The notes under the pieces: generated by a model
What the model was told of the DNA's origin: nothing
Seen by the model: only the letters and a program-made list of their open reading frames with translations
Databases searched by the model: none
Shown: positions 1 through 8,743 of the stretch, one piece after another
Numbering within the stretch: the first letter of the stretch is position 1
Layout: every line of letters starts with the position of its first letter
Source of the DNA: Denitratimonas yunnanensis (SeqCode)
GTDB lineage: Bacteria; Pseudomonadota; Gammaproteobacteria; Xanthomonadales; Xanthomonadaceae
Direction of reading: 5' to 3'
Assembly (NCBI GenBank): GCA_026410415.1
Contig: JAPMLR010000001.1
Coordinates: 434,001 to 498,000, forward strand
Length of the DNA: 64,000 bases
Program-made: the position numbers and the translations under genes

Positions 1-755
1 CGGTGTACGTACCCGCAGCGCTGTAGGTTTTGCTCGGATTGGCTGCGGTGGACGTCGTGCCGTCACCGAAATTCCAACTGCGCGACGCGATGCTGCCGTC
101 GCTGTCGGTCGAGGTATCGGTGAAGTTCACCGTCAGGCCGCTCGCTGCACTGCTGAAGTTCGCCACCGGTGGCACATTCGGCGCCTGGGTCGAATAGCTG
201 GCGACCAGCGAGACGCCGGAGTACGCGCTGTACCCGCGAATCATCACGTGCCACGTGCCAGCCGCAGGAGACGCGACGCTGCAGGTTTCGTTGTTGCCGG
301 ATTGATACGGACGGCAATCGTAGGTGGACGTGGTGGGAGCCGAACCGCGGCGTACATACAGATCGGCATCACCCATGCCACCGGACATGGCAAAGCTGAG
401 ATTCGTCGCTCCCGCCGGGACATCGAGTGTCCAGTATTGGGCGCTGCTGGCCGCACCGGAAATGCCGCTCACCGGCACCCCGTTGGACAACACGCTTCCG
501 CTGCCGGAAGTCACCGTCACCGTGGCGCTCTTGCTGTGGCTGGCGCCTTGATTGTCGGTCACCGCGAGCGTCACGGTGTAGGTACCGGCCGCGGCGTAAG
601 TCTTGCTCGGGTTGGCCGCCGAGGACGTGGTGCCATCGCCGAAATTCCAACTGCGTGAGGCGATGCTGCCATCGGCATCGGTGGATGTGTCGGTGAAGGC
701 CACGCTGAGTCCGTTGACCGAACTGCTGAAGTTGGCCACCGGTGGCGTATTGCCC
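1..755 (-). repeat. Two PKD-domain repeats within the protease gene
   Basis: The stretches at about 1-190 and 500-755 encode two closely similar PKD modules. The nucleotide match is especially clear around the codons for SRSWNFGDGTTS and NPSKTY. They flank the PPC-like module at about 200-500. This is an intragenic tandem domain duplication. Confidence 0.8.
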
Positions 756-2209
756 GGGCCACTTCCGGCAACCGCGGAAACGGCGGCGTACGCATCGACG
801 ATGCCGGCACCGCAACCACCGGTGCAGGTACCCGGCAGTGGGCGCGCGGTGCTCTTCAGCGTCGTCTCGATCTGTGCCGGTGTCAGCGTCGAGGATGAGG
901 CGCTGATCATCAACGCCGCGACGCCTGCAACATGCGGCGTTGCCATCGAGGTACCGTCGTAGAACGCATACGTCTCGGCGACCGGCGTGGTACTGCCGCT
1001 GTTGAGCGTGGAAAGCACGCCCTTTGCCGTCGTGGCAGTCTGGCACGCAGTCATGCCCGCGTTGGGGATGCAGGTTTCGCCGCCAGGCGCCGTGACATCG
1101 ATGAGGTTGCCGTAGTTGGAATACCAGGAGCGGTTGCCTTCCTTGTCGTTGGCCGCCACCGCGATGACGTTGTTGCAATTCGCGGGCGAGGCATTGGACA
1201 CATTCATGTTGTCGTTGCCGGCCGCGATGATCACCACCGAACCGCGCGACACCGCACCATTGATCGCATTCTGGAAAGTGCTGCCGCACGAACCACTGCC
1301 ACCCAGGCTCAGGTTGATGACCTTGGCCGGTGTGGCGTTGGCCGGTACGCCACTGACGGTGCCGCCGGATGCCCAAACGATGGCCTCGGCGATGTCCGAA
1401 TCGTAACCACCACCACGGCCGAGCACGCGCACCGGCTGGATCTTCGCGCCGAAAGCGACGCCCGCAATGCCCTTGTTGTTGTTGGCGACTGCCGCCACGG
1501 TTCCGGCCACATGGGTGCCGTGCCAGCTCGACGAGTAGCCGCCCGAATAGTCGCCCGGGTCGCTCGGATCGGCATCGCGACCATTACCGTCACCGGCGAC
1601 ACTGGTGGTGGAGATGAAGTCGTAACCGGCCACCACATTGCCATTGAGGTCGCTGTGGTTGGTGATGCCGGTATCCAGCACCGCGACCACGACGCCCGTT
1701 CCGGTGGAAATATCCCACGCGTTCTGTACGTTCAGCCCGCCGACGCTCTCGAAGTAATGCCACATTTCGCCATAGCGTGTGTCGTTTGGCACGTAGCGGA
1801 TCTGGTTGATTCGATCCACTTCGACGTATTCCACGCCTCCCTGTTCGGCCAGTGCAGCCATGAACCGGCGGGCATCTTCGGCGTTGAGCTTGCGATCCAG
1901 TTCAATGACCTCGCCCCCCGTCGCCAGCACGCGCGAGGCGCCGACCCGAGCGTTGGTGCGGCTCGTCGCCAGATCGAAGGCGTTTGCGCGCAGCGTAGTG
2001 TTGGCTCGTGCCGTGCCCTGATCGGCAAATTTGACGATGAATCGGTCGTAGCTGCCTTTCACATCGATCGCCGATGATTGGAGCTTTGCCCCGGCCACGG
2101 TGATGTCGGCAGACAGCGCCGCGCTGGCGAAGATCGAGCAAGGCAGAGCCAAGGCCATCGCAAGTGCCATGACATTCGCCCGCCGGGAGCGGAAATTGCG
2201 TGTATCCAC
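1..2209 (-). CDS. Secreted subtilisin-like serine protease (S8) with PKD and PPC domains, partial
   Basis: Exported S8 peptidase, open at the left window edge, so its C-terminus is missing. I chose the GTG at 2209 because it puts several Arg residues ahead of the hydrophobic signal peptide and follows a GGGGA about 10 nt upstream; an ATG at 2170 is the alternative. From 2209 the order is signal peptide (to about residue 35), an I9-like propeptide region, and a catalytic domain with Asp179 (VLDTG), His230 (HGTHVAG) and Ser421 (GTSMATP). Then follow a PKD domain (WNFGDGTT), a PPC-type domain and a second PKD domain that runs out of the window. PKD and PPC domains in this family usually help bind polymeric substrates or are trimmed after export. 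No partner gene is visible. The catalytic triad is complete, so activity is likely; the substrate is unknown. Confidence 0.93.
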   Translation of the reverse strand, partial: MDTRNFRSRRANVMALAMALALPCSIFASAALSADITVAGAKLQSSAIDVKGSYDRFIVKFADQGTARANTTLRANAFDLATSRTNARVGASRVLATGGEVIELDRKLNAEDARRFMAALAEQGGVEYVEVDRINQIRYVPNDTRYGEMWHYFESVGGLNVQNAWDISTGTGVVVAVLDTGITNHSDLNGNVVAGYDFISTTSVAGDGNGRDADPSDPGDYSGGYSSSWHGTHVAGTVAAVANNNKGIAGVAFGAKIQPVRVLGRGGGYDSDIAEAIVWASGGTVSGVPANATPAKVINLSLGGSGSCGSTFQNAINGAVSRGSVVIIAAGNDNMNVSNASPANCNNVIAVAANDKEGNRSWYSNYGNLIDVTAPGGETCIPNAGMTACQTATTAKGVLSTLNSGSTTPVAETYAFYDGTSMATPHVAGVAALMISASSSTLTPAQIETTLKSTARPLPGTCTGGCGAGIVDAYAAVSAVAGSGPGNTPPVANFSSSVNGLSVAFTDTSTDADGSIASRSWNFGDGTTSSAANPSKTYAAAGTYTVTLAVTDNQGASHSKSATVTVTSGSGSVLSNGVPVSGISGAASSAQYWTLDVPAGATNLSFAMSGGMGDADLYVRRGSAPTTSTYDCRPYQSGNNETCSVASPAAGTWHVMIRGYSAYSGVSLVASYSTQAPNVPPVANFSSAASGLTVNFTDTSTDSDGSIASRSWNFGDGTTSTAANPSKTYSAAGTYT

Positions 2210-2773
2210 GGTGGTGATATCCCCAAATGATGAATGGAAAGGTGATCGGACGGATGCCCCGGCCAAGCCGGACCGCGCCTCCTTTCGTCCATCCCGCGAT
2301 ACCGCGTCCTGCGGCATCCAACTCCCCTGCTGCGGCATCCCCCTCGATGCCGCAGGTCACGATCCTTTCGCCAAAGCAGCGCCGAATCGGCCGGATGGTC
2401 GCATCGCCCCGTCCCCAAGGCGATGCGCGCCGGACCGTAGCAATGGCCTGAAAAATCTGTCAACACGAACCTGAATTCGCTCACACTCCACAACGGAATA
2501 TGGCGTAACAACGCGCCTTCCAGCCCATGTCCACGACACGCACCAATCTTGATGCAGCGCAACAATGCGCAAAAACATGACGTTGAAACTCAAAATGTGA
2601 CGTGAAGTGTCACACCTGCCGTGGCGTCACCCAGGCGCCCGGCGCCTGCCTTCCGGTCCTGCACTGGACAAACACAGTGCGGTACCCGTCTTGATCGATT
2701 GAGGGACGATAGTGCGAACATTCTAGGCCGCCGGTTTAGCATGCCTGCACTGCCCCCAATCCGGAGAATTCCC
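2210..2773. other. Intergenic region between divergent protease and phasin genes
   Basis: About 560 bases separate the protease start from the phasin start. It must hold promoters for both divergent genes, but I could not pick convincing -35/-10 pairs. Open frames here are short, overlap one another on both strands and have no recognisable domain. I see no RNA gene or repeat. Confidence 0.5.
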
Positions 2774-3466
2774 ATGGCCAAGTTCAAGTCGTCCGCCCCG
2801 CCCATCGCCCCGGCCAAGAAGCGCGCTGCCCCGAAGAAGGCAACTGCCGGCAAGGCGGCCCCCGCTGTAAAGAAGAAGGCTGCCGCCAAACCGGTTGCCG
2901 CCGTTGATGCAGGGACTCGCGGCATCGTGGATTCCGCCCAGCAGATCTGGCAGACCAGCGTGAAGGCGCTTGGCCGGGCGCAACAGGAAGGGACGCGTTT
3001 GTTCGAGACCCTGGTCAAGGAAGGCATGGGGGTCGAGAAGAAAACTCGCTCGATGGCGGCCGGCAAGGTCAACGCGGTGCGCGATCAGGTCGAAAGCCGT
3101 GTCGGCCAAGTCAAGGATCGGGCCAACGACACTTGGGATCGCCTTGAGAAAGTGTTCGAGGAGCGCGTGCAACGCGCCCTGACGCGCCTGGGCGTGCCCG
3201 GACGCGAGGAGTTGCAGGCACTGATAGACCGCGTGGACGAACTCAATGTCCGGCTGCGGGATCTGTCATCCACGCCCTCGACTGGGAGCACACCGGCTGC
3301 AGCGAAGGCGCCGACCAAAAAGATCATGCGGAAGCCGAAAGCTCCGGCAAAAGCCGCTGTACCGGCAAAGCCGGCATCTGCCACAACGAAGTCCAGGTCG
3401 TCAGCAAGAAAAGCGGCTGAAGTCCAGCCCGAAACACCTTCGTCCGACACTGCCGCCTCGGAATGA
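2774..3466 (+). CDS. Phasin family protein (230 aa)
   Basis: Likely granule-associated structural protein of the poly(hydroxyalkanoate) phasin superfamily. The start at 2774 is preceded by GGAG (2763-2766). The first 40 or so residues are Lys/Ala/Pro rich, residues about 45-165 form one long amphipathic helical region typical of phasins, and the C-terminal 60 residues are again Lys/Ala/Pro rich like histone H1 tails. The acidic-basic helical core matches the PhaF-like type, whose basic tail binds DNA in pseudomonads; that role is only inferred here. No PHA synthase is in the window. A second, shorter phasin-like gene lies at 8045-8470. Confidence 0.75.
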   Translation: MAKFKSSAPPIAPAKKRAAPKKATAGKAAPAVKKKAAAKPVAAVDAGTRGIVDSAQQIWQTSVKALGRAQQEGTRLFETLVKEGMGVEKKTRSMAAGKVNAVRDQVESRVGQVKDRANDTWDRLEKVFEERVQRALTRLGVPGREELQALIDRVDELNVRLRDLSSTPSTGSTPAAAKAPTKKIMRKPKAPAKAAVPAKPASATTKSRSSARKAAEVQPETPSSDTAASE

Positions 3467-3474
3467 TCCGACCC

Positions 3475-3503
3475 GGAGGCCGCCGCGGGCTGCGCCGGCC
3501 TCC
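3475..3503 (+). terminator. Hairpin after the phasin gene
   Basis: Perfect 8-bp inverted repeat GGAGGCCG/CGGCCTCC with a 13-nt loop, 8 bases after the stop codon. No T-tract follows, so it may be a weak terminator or an mRNA end stabiliser. Confidence 0.4.
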
Positions 3504-3558
3504 GAAGGCATGGCAAGAGGCTATGATTCGCGCCTGATCCGTTGCCGGACTTGAATTC

Positions 3559-4539
3559 ATGGGTGTCACATCCCTGCTTGCGTATCCCTTGCTTTTCGCG
3601 CTGATTTCTCTGGTCGTGGCGTTCTTCGCCACCGCCTGGTTGCTGGGGGTGTTTCGTACCGAACGGGATGAAGCCCGTGCCGGCATTGCGCTGCTGTGCG
3701 CGATGCGCTGGAACGAATTCAGCCGGTTGATCGCCGAGGTATTGAAGGACCGCGGCATGCAGCCCGCCAATGCCGAACGCTCACCGGGACAGGATGGGTT
3801 CGATCTCCTGTTCATGCGTGGCAACAGCCGCTACCTGGTGCTGTGCAAGAACGGCGCAACCCAGCGCATCACGGCCGCGGCCGTCGGCCAGCTTCATACC
3901 CTCACCCAGATGCAGGATGCCGATGGCGCCATCATCGCCTCGTGCGCACCCGGCGAGCCCGCTGCACTGAAGCTGGCACAGGAGCGCCGCATCGAAGTGA
4001 TGGCAGACCTCGATCTCTGGCGTCACGTGAAACCCTGGATCGCGCACGACCAGCGCATCGATGCCGAAGCCGCTGCCAACGCCATGCGGCGAAAGCGCCT
4101 GCTGATCGCCGCATCAAGTGCCTTGATCGCCGCCTTCGCCACGTATGCCGCCATCGCATTGCTGGGACCCAAGCCGTCGCCCCCGGCTGACGTCGCCGCC
4201 CGCACGCCTGTTGCCGCAGCGCGTCCTGTCCCTGCTCCGACGGCGGTGGCGCTTCCGGATACCGACCTGAGCGAGGAACAACTGGCCTCGCGGCGCGCAG
4301 CCACGGTGCTGGAGGTGCGTGGCTTGACCCGGGTATCGAGCGCCAGTTGGTCGACGCGCTCCACCCTCCAGATCGGCTTGCATGACGCCATCAGCGACAC
4401 GGATCTCGCGATCCTGGTGGAGGATGTCTGCCGTTCGTTGCTGCAGCACGAGGAGCTGCGTTTCACCCGACTCCAGGTGGAAGTCCCGACCGGCAGCCCG
4501 GACCAGCCGATGCAGGTCCGCTGGCGGCAGTGCCGCTGA
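3559..4539 (+). CDS. Membrane-anchored Mrr-like restriction-endonuclease-fold protein (326 aa)
   Basis: Two membrane segments are visible, at residues about 5-28 and 181-202. Between them is a domain that reads like the Mrr/RecB-type nuclease fold: WNEFSRLIAEVL (51-62), GFDLLF with Asp82, RYLVLCK with Lys97, and a following AVGQL...AIIAS stretch. The usual Asp...(Gln/Glu)-x-Lys motif has Leu95 at the acidic/amide position, so one catalytic residue appears to be lost. A proline/alanine linker (about 205-240) leads to a C-terminal region of about 85 residues with conserved Cys and Trp but no recognised fold. Such proteins are often labelled restriction endonuclease, but no methylase or helicase is nearby. 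Function unknown; a membrane-proximal DNA-binding or degenerate nuclease role is possible. Confidence 0.6.
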   Translation: MGVTSLLAYPLLFALISLVVAFFATAWLLGVFRTERDEARAGIALLCAMRWNEFSRLIAEVLKDRGMQPANAERSPGQDGFDLLFMRGNSRYLVLCKNGATQRITAAAVGQLHTLTQMQDADGAIIASCAPGEPAALKLAQERRIEVMADLDLWRHVKPWIAHDQRIDAEAAANAMRRKRLLIAASSALIAAFATYAAIALLGPKPSPPADVAARTPVAAARPVPAPTAVALPDTDLSEEQLASRRAATVLEVRGLTRVSSASWSTRSTLQIGLHDAISDTDLAILVEDVCRSLLQHEELRFTRLQVEVPTGSPDQPMQVRWRQCR

Positions 4540-4595
4540 AACACCCATTGCGCTGATGCCCCCGGGCAGCAAACCTGCCCGAAGGCATTGCATGG

Positions 4596-6584
4596 TTACC
4601 AGTGCACCCCGCGCATCAACGCGGCAAAAGCAATCTGCTCGCTGGTGGCCTGCTCGCCTTCGCGAACGCCCTTGATGCCCTTGGCCGCAGCGGAATCGGG
4701 GAACAACTCGAAAGCGGTGTTCATCACCAACTCGTAGGCCTTCGGCGCAACCGCGTTGACGACACTGGCGAAGATGCCCAGGCGCGTGGCGATGCGGCTC
4801 GGGCGCTCGATGATCGCCTGCACCAGCAGATCGCCGGCTTCGTCGGGGGTCAACGTCGGGACGCTGTCGTACATCTTGGTCGGCGCGATCATCGGCGTCT
4901 TGACCAATGGCATGTTGATCGTGGTGAACACGATGCCCTTGCCCGAAAGCTCGCCCTGAGCACAGCGGCTGAATGCATCCAGCGCGGCCTTCGATGCGAC
5001 ATAGGCGGAAAAGCGCGGTGAGTTGGCCAGCACGCCGATGGAACTGATGTTGATGACGTGACCGCGCCGACGTTCGGTCATCTTGGGCAGGAAACCCATG
5101 ATCAAGCGGAGCGATCCGAAATAATTGAGCTGCATGGTGCGCTCGAAATCGTGGAACCGATCGTAGGACAGCTCGATCGAACGGCGGATCGAGCGCCCGG
5201 CGTTGTTGATCAGAATATCGACGCCGCCGTGTTCGGCCACCACCTTCTCGACCAGTGCATCGCAGGAAGCCATGTCCGCCAGGTCGCAGGTGTAGGCATG
5301 GCAAGTGCCGCCGGCGGCAATGATTTCGTCACGCGTGGCAAACAGTTCCTCCTCGCCACGCGCCACGATCACGGTAGTCGCACCGGCTGCAGCCACCTTC
5401 AGTGCGGTGGCCTTGCCGATGCCGGACGAGCCCCCCGTGATGAGTACCACCTTGCCCTTGACCTTGCCCTTCAGGCTGCGGTCCACGAACAGCGAAGGAT
5501 CGAGGTGACGCTCCCAGTAATCCCACAGGCGCCATGCGTAATCGTCGAGATCGGGGACACGAATGCCGCTGCCCTTGAGCGCGCGCTCCGTCTCGCGACA
5601 ATCGAATCGGGTGGGATAGGTCACGAACTTCACGACCTGCTTGGGAATCCCCAGGTCACGCAACAACATGCCGGTGAAGCGTTTCACCGGCGGCAGGTTG
5701 CCGATCGCGGCCTTCAGGGGCGCTGGCACGAACGAGAACATCCGCGCATCCAGTCGCATCGACATCTGCGGCGCGTGACCGGCACGGGCGAACAGGTTGA
5801 GCACTTCGCCGATGCGGCGCGGGTTGGGATCGGTCAGATGGAAACAGCCCCCGTTGAGCCCGGCCTTGTGGGCGATGTGGTCCATCGCATCGGCCACGTA
5901 ATCCACCGGCACCAGGTTCACCCGCCCGCCTTCGATGCCGATCACCGGCATCCACGGCGGGAGCATCTCGCGCAGTTTCTTCAATGCACCGAAGAAATAG
6001 TAGGGGCCATCGATCTTGTCGATCTCGCCGGTTTTCGAATGCCCGACCACCACGCCGGGGCGATAGATGCGATAAGGCCGCGTGCACTCGTCGCGAACGA
6101 CCTTTTCCGCGTCGTGCTTGGTGCGAAAGTACGGATGATCCAGCTCTTCGGCTTCGTCGAACATGTCCTCGCGGAACGTCCCCGGATACAGCCCGGCCAC
6201 CGCGATGGAGCTCGCATACTGGAAGCACCCGGCATTCAACGCGTCGGCCAGCGCCAGTGCGTTGCGGGTACCCTCCACGTTGGCCACCAACTGGGACGGA
6301 CCGTCGGCCGCGAGGTCGTAGATGGCAGCGAGGTGGAAGAAGTGCTTGATCTTGCCCTTCAGTTCGGCGGCCTTGTCGGCGCTCACTCCGAGACGCGCCT
6401 TGGCCAGATCACCCGTCACTGGCACGATCCGCTTCCGGTCCCAGTCCATGCGCTCGATGAGTGCATCCAGTTTCTTCTGCGAGCCCTTGCGGACCAGCAC
6501 GTAGATCGTGCCCTTGCGCTTGAGCAGGTTGGTAACCAGATGACGCCCGATGAAGCCGGTCGCGCCAGTGACGAAATAACTCAT
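4596..6584 (-). CDS. Fatty acyl-CoA reductase, two-domain SDR type (662 aa)
   Basis: Predicted NADPH-dependent enzyme reducing fatty acyl-CoA to fatty alcohol. I recognise extensive colinear similarity to the 661-residue Marinobacter enzyme (Maqu_2220 type), including the same C-terminal MRG-x-x-W ending. The N-terminal reductase domain has TGATGFIG (6-13) and Tyr152-x3-Lys156. The C-terminal classical SDR domain starts near residue 375, with TGGSSGIG (383-390), NNAG (460-463) and Tyr528-x3-Lys532. The start at 6584 has a strong AGGAGGGGG just upstream. It is divergent from the acyl-CoA-binding protein and TetR genes, with a palindrome between them. Fatty alcohols are precursors of wax esters, but no wax synthase is in the window. 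The reductase call is firm at family level; the in vivo product is inferred. Confidence 0.85.
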   Translation of the reverse strand: MSYFVTGATGFIGRHLVTNLLKRKGTIYVLVRKGSQKKLDALIERMDWDRKRIVPVTGDLAKARLGVSADKAAELKGKIKHFFHLAAIYDLAADGPSQLVANVEGTRNALALADALNAGCFQYASSIAVAGLYPGTFREDMFDEAEELDHPYFRTKHDAEKVVRDECTRPYRIYRPGVVVGHSKTGEIDKIDGPYYFFGALKKLREMLPPWMPVIGIEGGRVNLVPVDYVADAMDHIAHKAGLNGGCFHLTDPNPRRIGEVLNLFARAGHAPQMSMRLDARMFSFVPAPLKAAIGNLPPVKRFTGMLLRDLGIPKQVVKFVTYPTRFDCRETERALKGSGIRVPDLDDYAWRLWDYWERHLDPSLFVDRSLKGKVKGKVVLITGGSSGIGKATALKVAAAGATTVIVARGEEELFATRDEIIAAGGTCHAYTCDLADMASCDALVEKVVAEHGGVDILINNAGRSIRRSIELSYDRFHDFERTMQLNYFGSLRLIMGFLPKMTERRRGHVINISSIGVLANSPRFSAYVASKAALDAFSRCAQGELSGKGIVFTTINMPLVKTPMIAPTKMYDSVPTLTPDEAGDLLVQAIIERPSRIATRLGIFASVVNAVAPKAYELVMNTAFELFPDSAAAKGIKGVREGEQATSEQIAFAALMRGVHW

Positions 6585-6641
6585 GCTTCCCCCTCCTTGT
6601 CTTGTGGCTGCGCGGTCGTTGTTGATCGCCCCTGCGCGATG

Positions 6642-6657
6642 TGGATGTATGCGTCCA
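6642..6657. promoter_or_regulatory. Candidate TetR operator palindrome
   Basis: TGGATGTATGCGTCCA is a 16-bp imperfect palindrome (6 of 8 base pairs symmetric) in the divergent gap between the acyl-CoA reductase and the acyl-CoA-binding protein/TetR genes. Its place fits autoregulation by the nearby TetR protein. There is no second copy to support it. Confidence 0.35.
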
Positions 6658-6762
6658 AACAATAGCCCGATGCGTGGCTCCTTCCTAGCACTTTGACGCA
6701 TCGCGCATCGCATGCTATCAAACGGCCCCCATCCTCTTGCACAGCCCATCAAGGATTCCGCC

Positions 6763-7020
6763 ATGTCCGACCTCTCGGTCGAATTCGAGCAAGCCGCCCG
6801 GGACGTCAAATCCCTGCCCGAGCGCCCGGACAACGACACCCTGCTCAAGCTCTATGCGCTTTACAAGCAAGGTGCCGAAGGAGACGTCAATGGCCCCAAG
6901 CCCGGCTTTTTCGATTTTGTCGGTACGGCCAAGTACGAGGCCTGGGGGAAATTGGCGGGCACGCCGCAGGACGAAGCCAGGAAAAAGTACATCGCGCTGG
7001 TCAAGAAGTTGCTGGGCTGA
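6763..7020 (+). CDS. Acyl-CoA-binding protein (85 aa)
   Basis: Small cytosolic carrier of long-chain acyl-CoA. The length is standard for ACBP and the hallmark KLYALYKQGAEGDVN and YEAWGKLAG stretches are present, as is the C-terminal Y-x-x-L-V-K-x-L ending. The start at 6763 has AAGGA seven bases upstream. It is followed after 5 bases by the TetR gene and is divergent from the acyl-CoA reductase, so it probably delivers or buffers that enzyme's substrate. Confidence 0.92.
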   Translation: MSDLSVEFEQAARDVKSLPERPDNDTLLKLYALYKQGAEGDVNGPKPGFFDFVGTAKYEAWGKLAGTPQDEARKKYIALVKKLLG

Positions 7021-7025
7021 CCGGG

Positions 7026-7661
7026 ATGGCGCGCGGCACCCGCGAGCGGATCCTCGACACCAGCCTGGCGATGTTCAACGCCCGCGGCGAGCCGAACGTC
7101 ACCACCAACCACATCGCCGAGGAACTGGAAATCAGTCCCGGCAATCTCTACTACCACTTCCGCAACAAGGACGACATCGTCGCGCATCTGTTCTCGCGCT
7201 ACGAAACCCGCATCGATCAGGTGCTGGTGGTGCCGGACGATCGTCTGCCCGGCCTCGAAGACCTGTGGCTGCAGTTGCACGCGGTTTACGAGTGCATCTG
7301 GGACTATCGCTTCCTGTTCCGCGACCTGGTGGACATCCTCGCGCGGAACCGCAAGTTACGGCTGCATTTTGCCCGTATCCTGAAACGCGCTTCCGACAAT
7401 GCCAGCGAGGTGATGCGTGCCATGGTCCGGGCTGGCGTGATGCGGGCATCGGCCGACGAAATCCGCGCGACGGCAGACAACGTCCTGGTCATCGCGACGT
7501 TCTGGCTCAATTTCAGCGCGGTACGCGGCGAGCGTGACGAACAGGAGGCGATTCGCCTTGGCATCCATCAGGTGATGATGCTGCTGGCCCCGTTTCTACG
7601 CGATGCCGAGCGCCTGCATCTCAATCAACTGGCGGAAATCTATCTCCCCGACAAGCGATGA
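7026..7661 (+). CDS. TetR/AcrR family transcriptional regulator (211 aa)
   Basis: Likely repressor of the lipid genes around it. The N-terminal helix-turn-helix is clear: RERILDTSLAMFN, then TTNHIAEELEISPGNLYYHF with KDDIVAHLF (residues about 5-55). The C-terminal all-helical ligand domain has no recognisable subfamily signature. It starts 5 bases after the acyl-CoA-binding protein stop, so the two are one transcript. A fatty acyl-CoA ligand is plausible from context but not shown. Confidence 0.85.
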   Translation: MARGTRERILDTSLAMFNARGEPNVTTNHIAEELEISPGNLYYHFRNKDDIVAHLFSRYETRIDQVLVVPDDRLPGLEDLWLQLHAVYECIWDYRFLFRDLVDILARNRKLRLHFARILKRASDNASEVMRAMVRAGVMRASADEIRATADNVLVIATFWLNFSAVRGERDEQEAIRLGIHQVMMLLAPFLRDAERLHLNQLAEIYLPDKR

Positions 7662-7984
7662 CGGCACCGCGCAACACCAATGCCCGCGCCGCACGGTTGT
7701 TGCCCCGAGTTGCCGGAAGCAGCTTGGAGTGGGTCCATGGCGGAGCGTCGCCTGCCCTTCCTGCGGACTGCGCCACGGGGTGGCCATCTTTCCGTCGAGT
7801 GCGCTCATCGTGCCGATCGCCACACTTGCACCGATGGGCTTCTTCATCCTTCCCTTCACGTTCCTCGGTCCGATACCGATGACTTGGTCACTGCCTGTTG
7901 GATGGACAGGCATGACCTGCCGCTTGCGCCGACCTGAGCTGCTGTCGTTTCGTGCCATCTCGTTGCACGAAACCGCCGACAAGA
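7662..7984. other. Intergenic region between convergent tetR and phasin genes
   Basis: About 320 bases before the terminator hairpin. A minus-strand open frame (7958 down to 7596) would run 66 bases into the tetR gene and resembles no known family, so I do not call it. Nothing else is recognisable. Confidence 0.4.
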
Positions 7985-7987
7985 CCC

Positions 7988-8021
7988 CAAAACACGACAG
8001 GCTCCGAAACCGGAGCCTGTC
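7988..8021 (-). terminator. Rho-independent terminator of the second phasin gene
   Basis: An 11-bp perfect stem (GACAGGCTCCG with its complement) encloses a 4-nt loop at 7996-8021. Read on the minus strand it is followed by GTGTTTTGGGG. It lies 24 bases after the phasin stop codon and could also stop plus-strand readthrough from tetR. Confidence 0.8.
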
Positions 8022-8044
8022 TGGGTGCCACGTGGTGGTGCGGA

Positions 8045-8470
8045 TCAGGCCGCCTTCTTGGCCGTGCCGCGCGCCTTGGTGGCGACCTTCTTCACAGCCT
8101 TCTTCGCCGCAGCCGGCTTGCGGGCGGCGGGCTTGCGAGCCGACTTGGCCTTCTTCTTCGAGAACGTGGCGACTACCGGCGAGAGACGCGATTCCAGCTC
8201 GCCCTTCACCGTGCCATACACGCCGTTGACGCGCGACAGCAGCGGATCGACCGCCGCTTCGACCTTGGCCTTCACGTCGCCCAGATTCGCGCGGGCCTGC
8301 TTGCTCAGCGCGTCGATGCGCTGGTTGGCGCTGTCGCGGAACTGCGTGCCTTCGGCGACGAGCGTGCCGTACACCTTGGCGGCCTGCTTGCGCGACAAGG
8401 ACACCATGCCCAGACCAGCCAGCCACAGGTCGCGCGGATCGACACTCGAATTCTTCGCTTGCTTGACCAT
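8045..8470 (-). CDS. Phasin-like protein with histone-like tail (141 aa)
   Basis: Start at 8470 chosen because GGAGAATGAA precedes it. Residues 10-100 form an amphipathic helical phasin-type region (DPRDLWLAGLGMVSLSRKQ, then long heptad-like stretches). The last 40 residues are almost only Lys, Ala, Arg and Pro, as in PhaF-type or H1-like proteins. It is shorter than the phasin at 2774 and on the opposite strand. Probably coats storage granules and may tether them to DNA. No PHA synthase or depolymerase is nearby. Confidence 0.75.
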   Translation of the reverse strand: MVKQAKNSSVDPRDLWLAGLGMVSLSRKQAAKVYGTLVAEGTQFRDSANQRIDALSKQARANLGDVKAKVEAAVDPLLSRVNGVYGTVKGELESRLSPVVATFSKKKAKSARKPAARKPAAAKKAVKKVATKARGTAKKAA

Positions 8471-8743
8471 TTCATTCTCCTGAATTGACGGCCATCCGGC
8501 CGGGGACGGTTCTGCGATGAAGATCCTAAGGCGATGGGATGGAGCAAACGCACTAGCTGCCGCGCGACTCGAAACCGATGCAGGCATGCCCGTCGTTGAT
8601 GCCAGTGCGATTTCTCACGGGTGGCGCAAGACCTGACCGCAGCGTGCCGTGGAACGGACTTGTCATCGCGAGCGGCGAACTGCGCAAATCTCTCGACTGG
8701 AGGCTGCCGGCAGATTCCGGAACAGCCCGGCGCCCGGCGCTGC

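Noticed and set aside
7596..7958. Minus-strand open frame between tetR and the phasin gene
   Set aside because: Runs 66 bases into the tetR coding end, resembles no family and lies past the phasin terminator.
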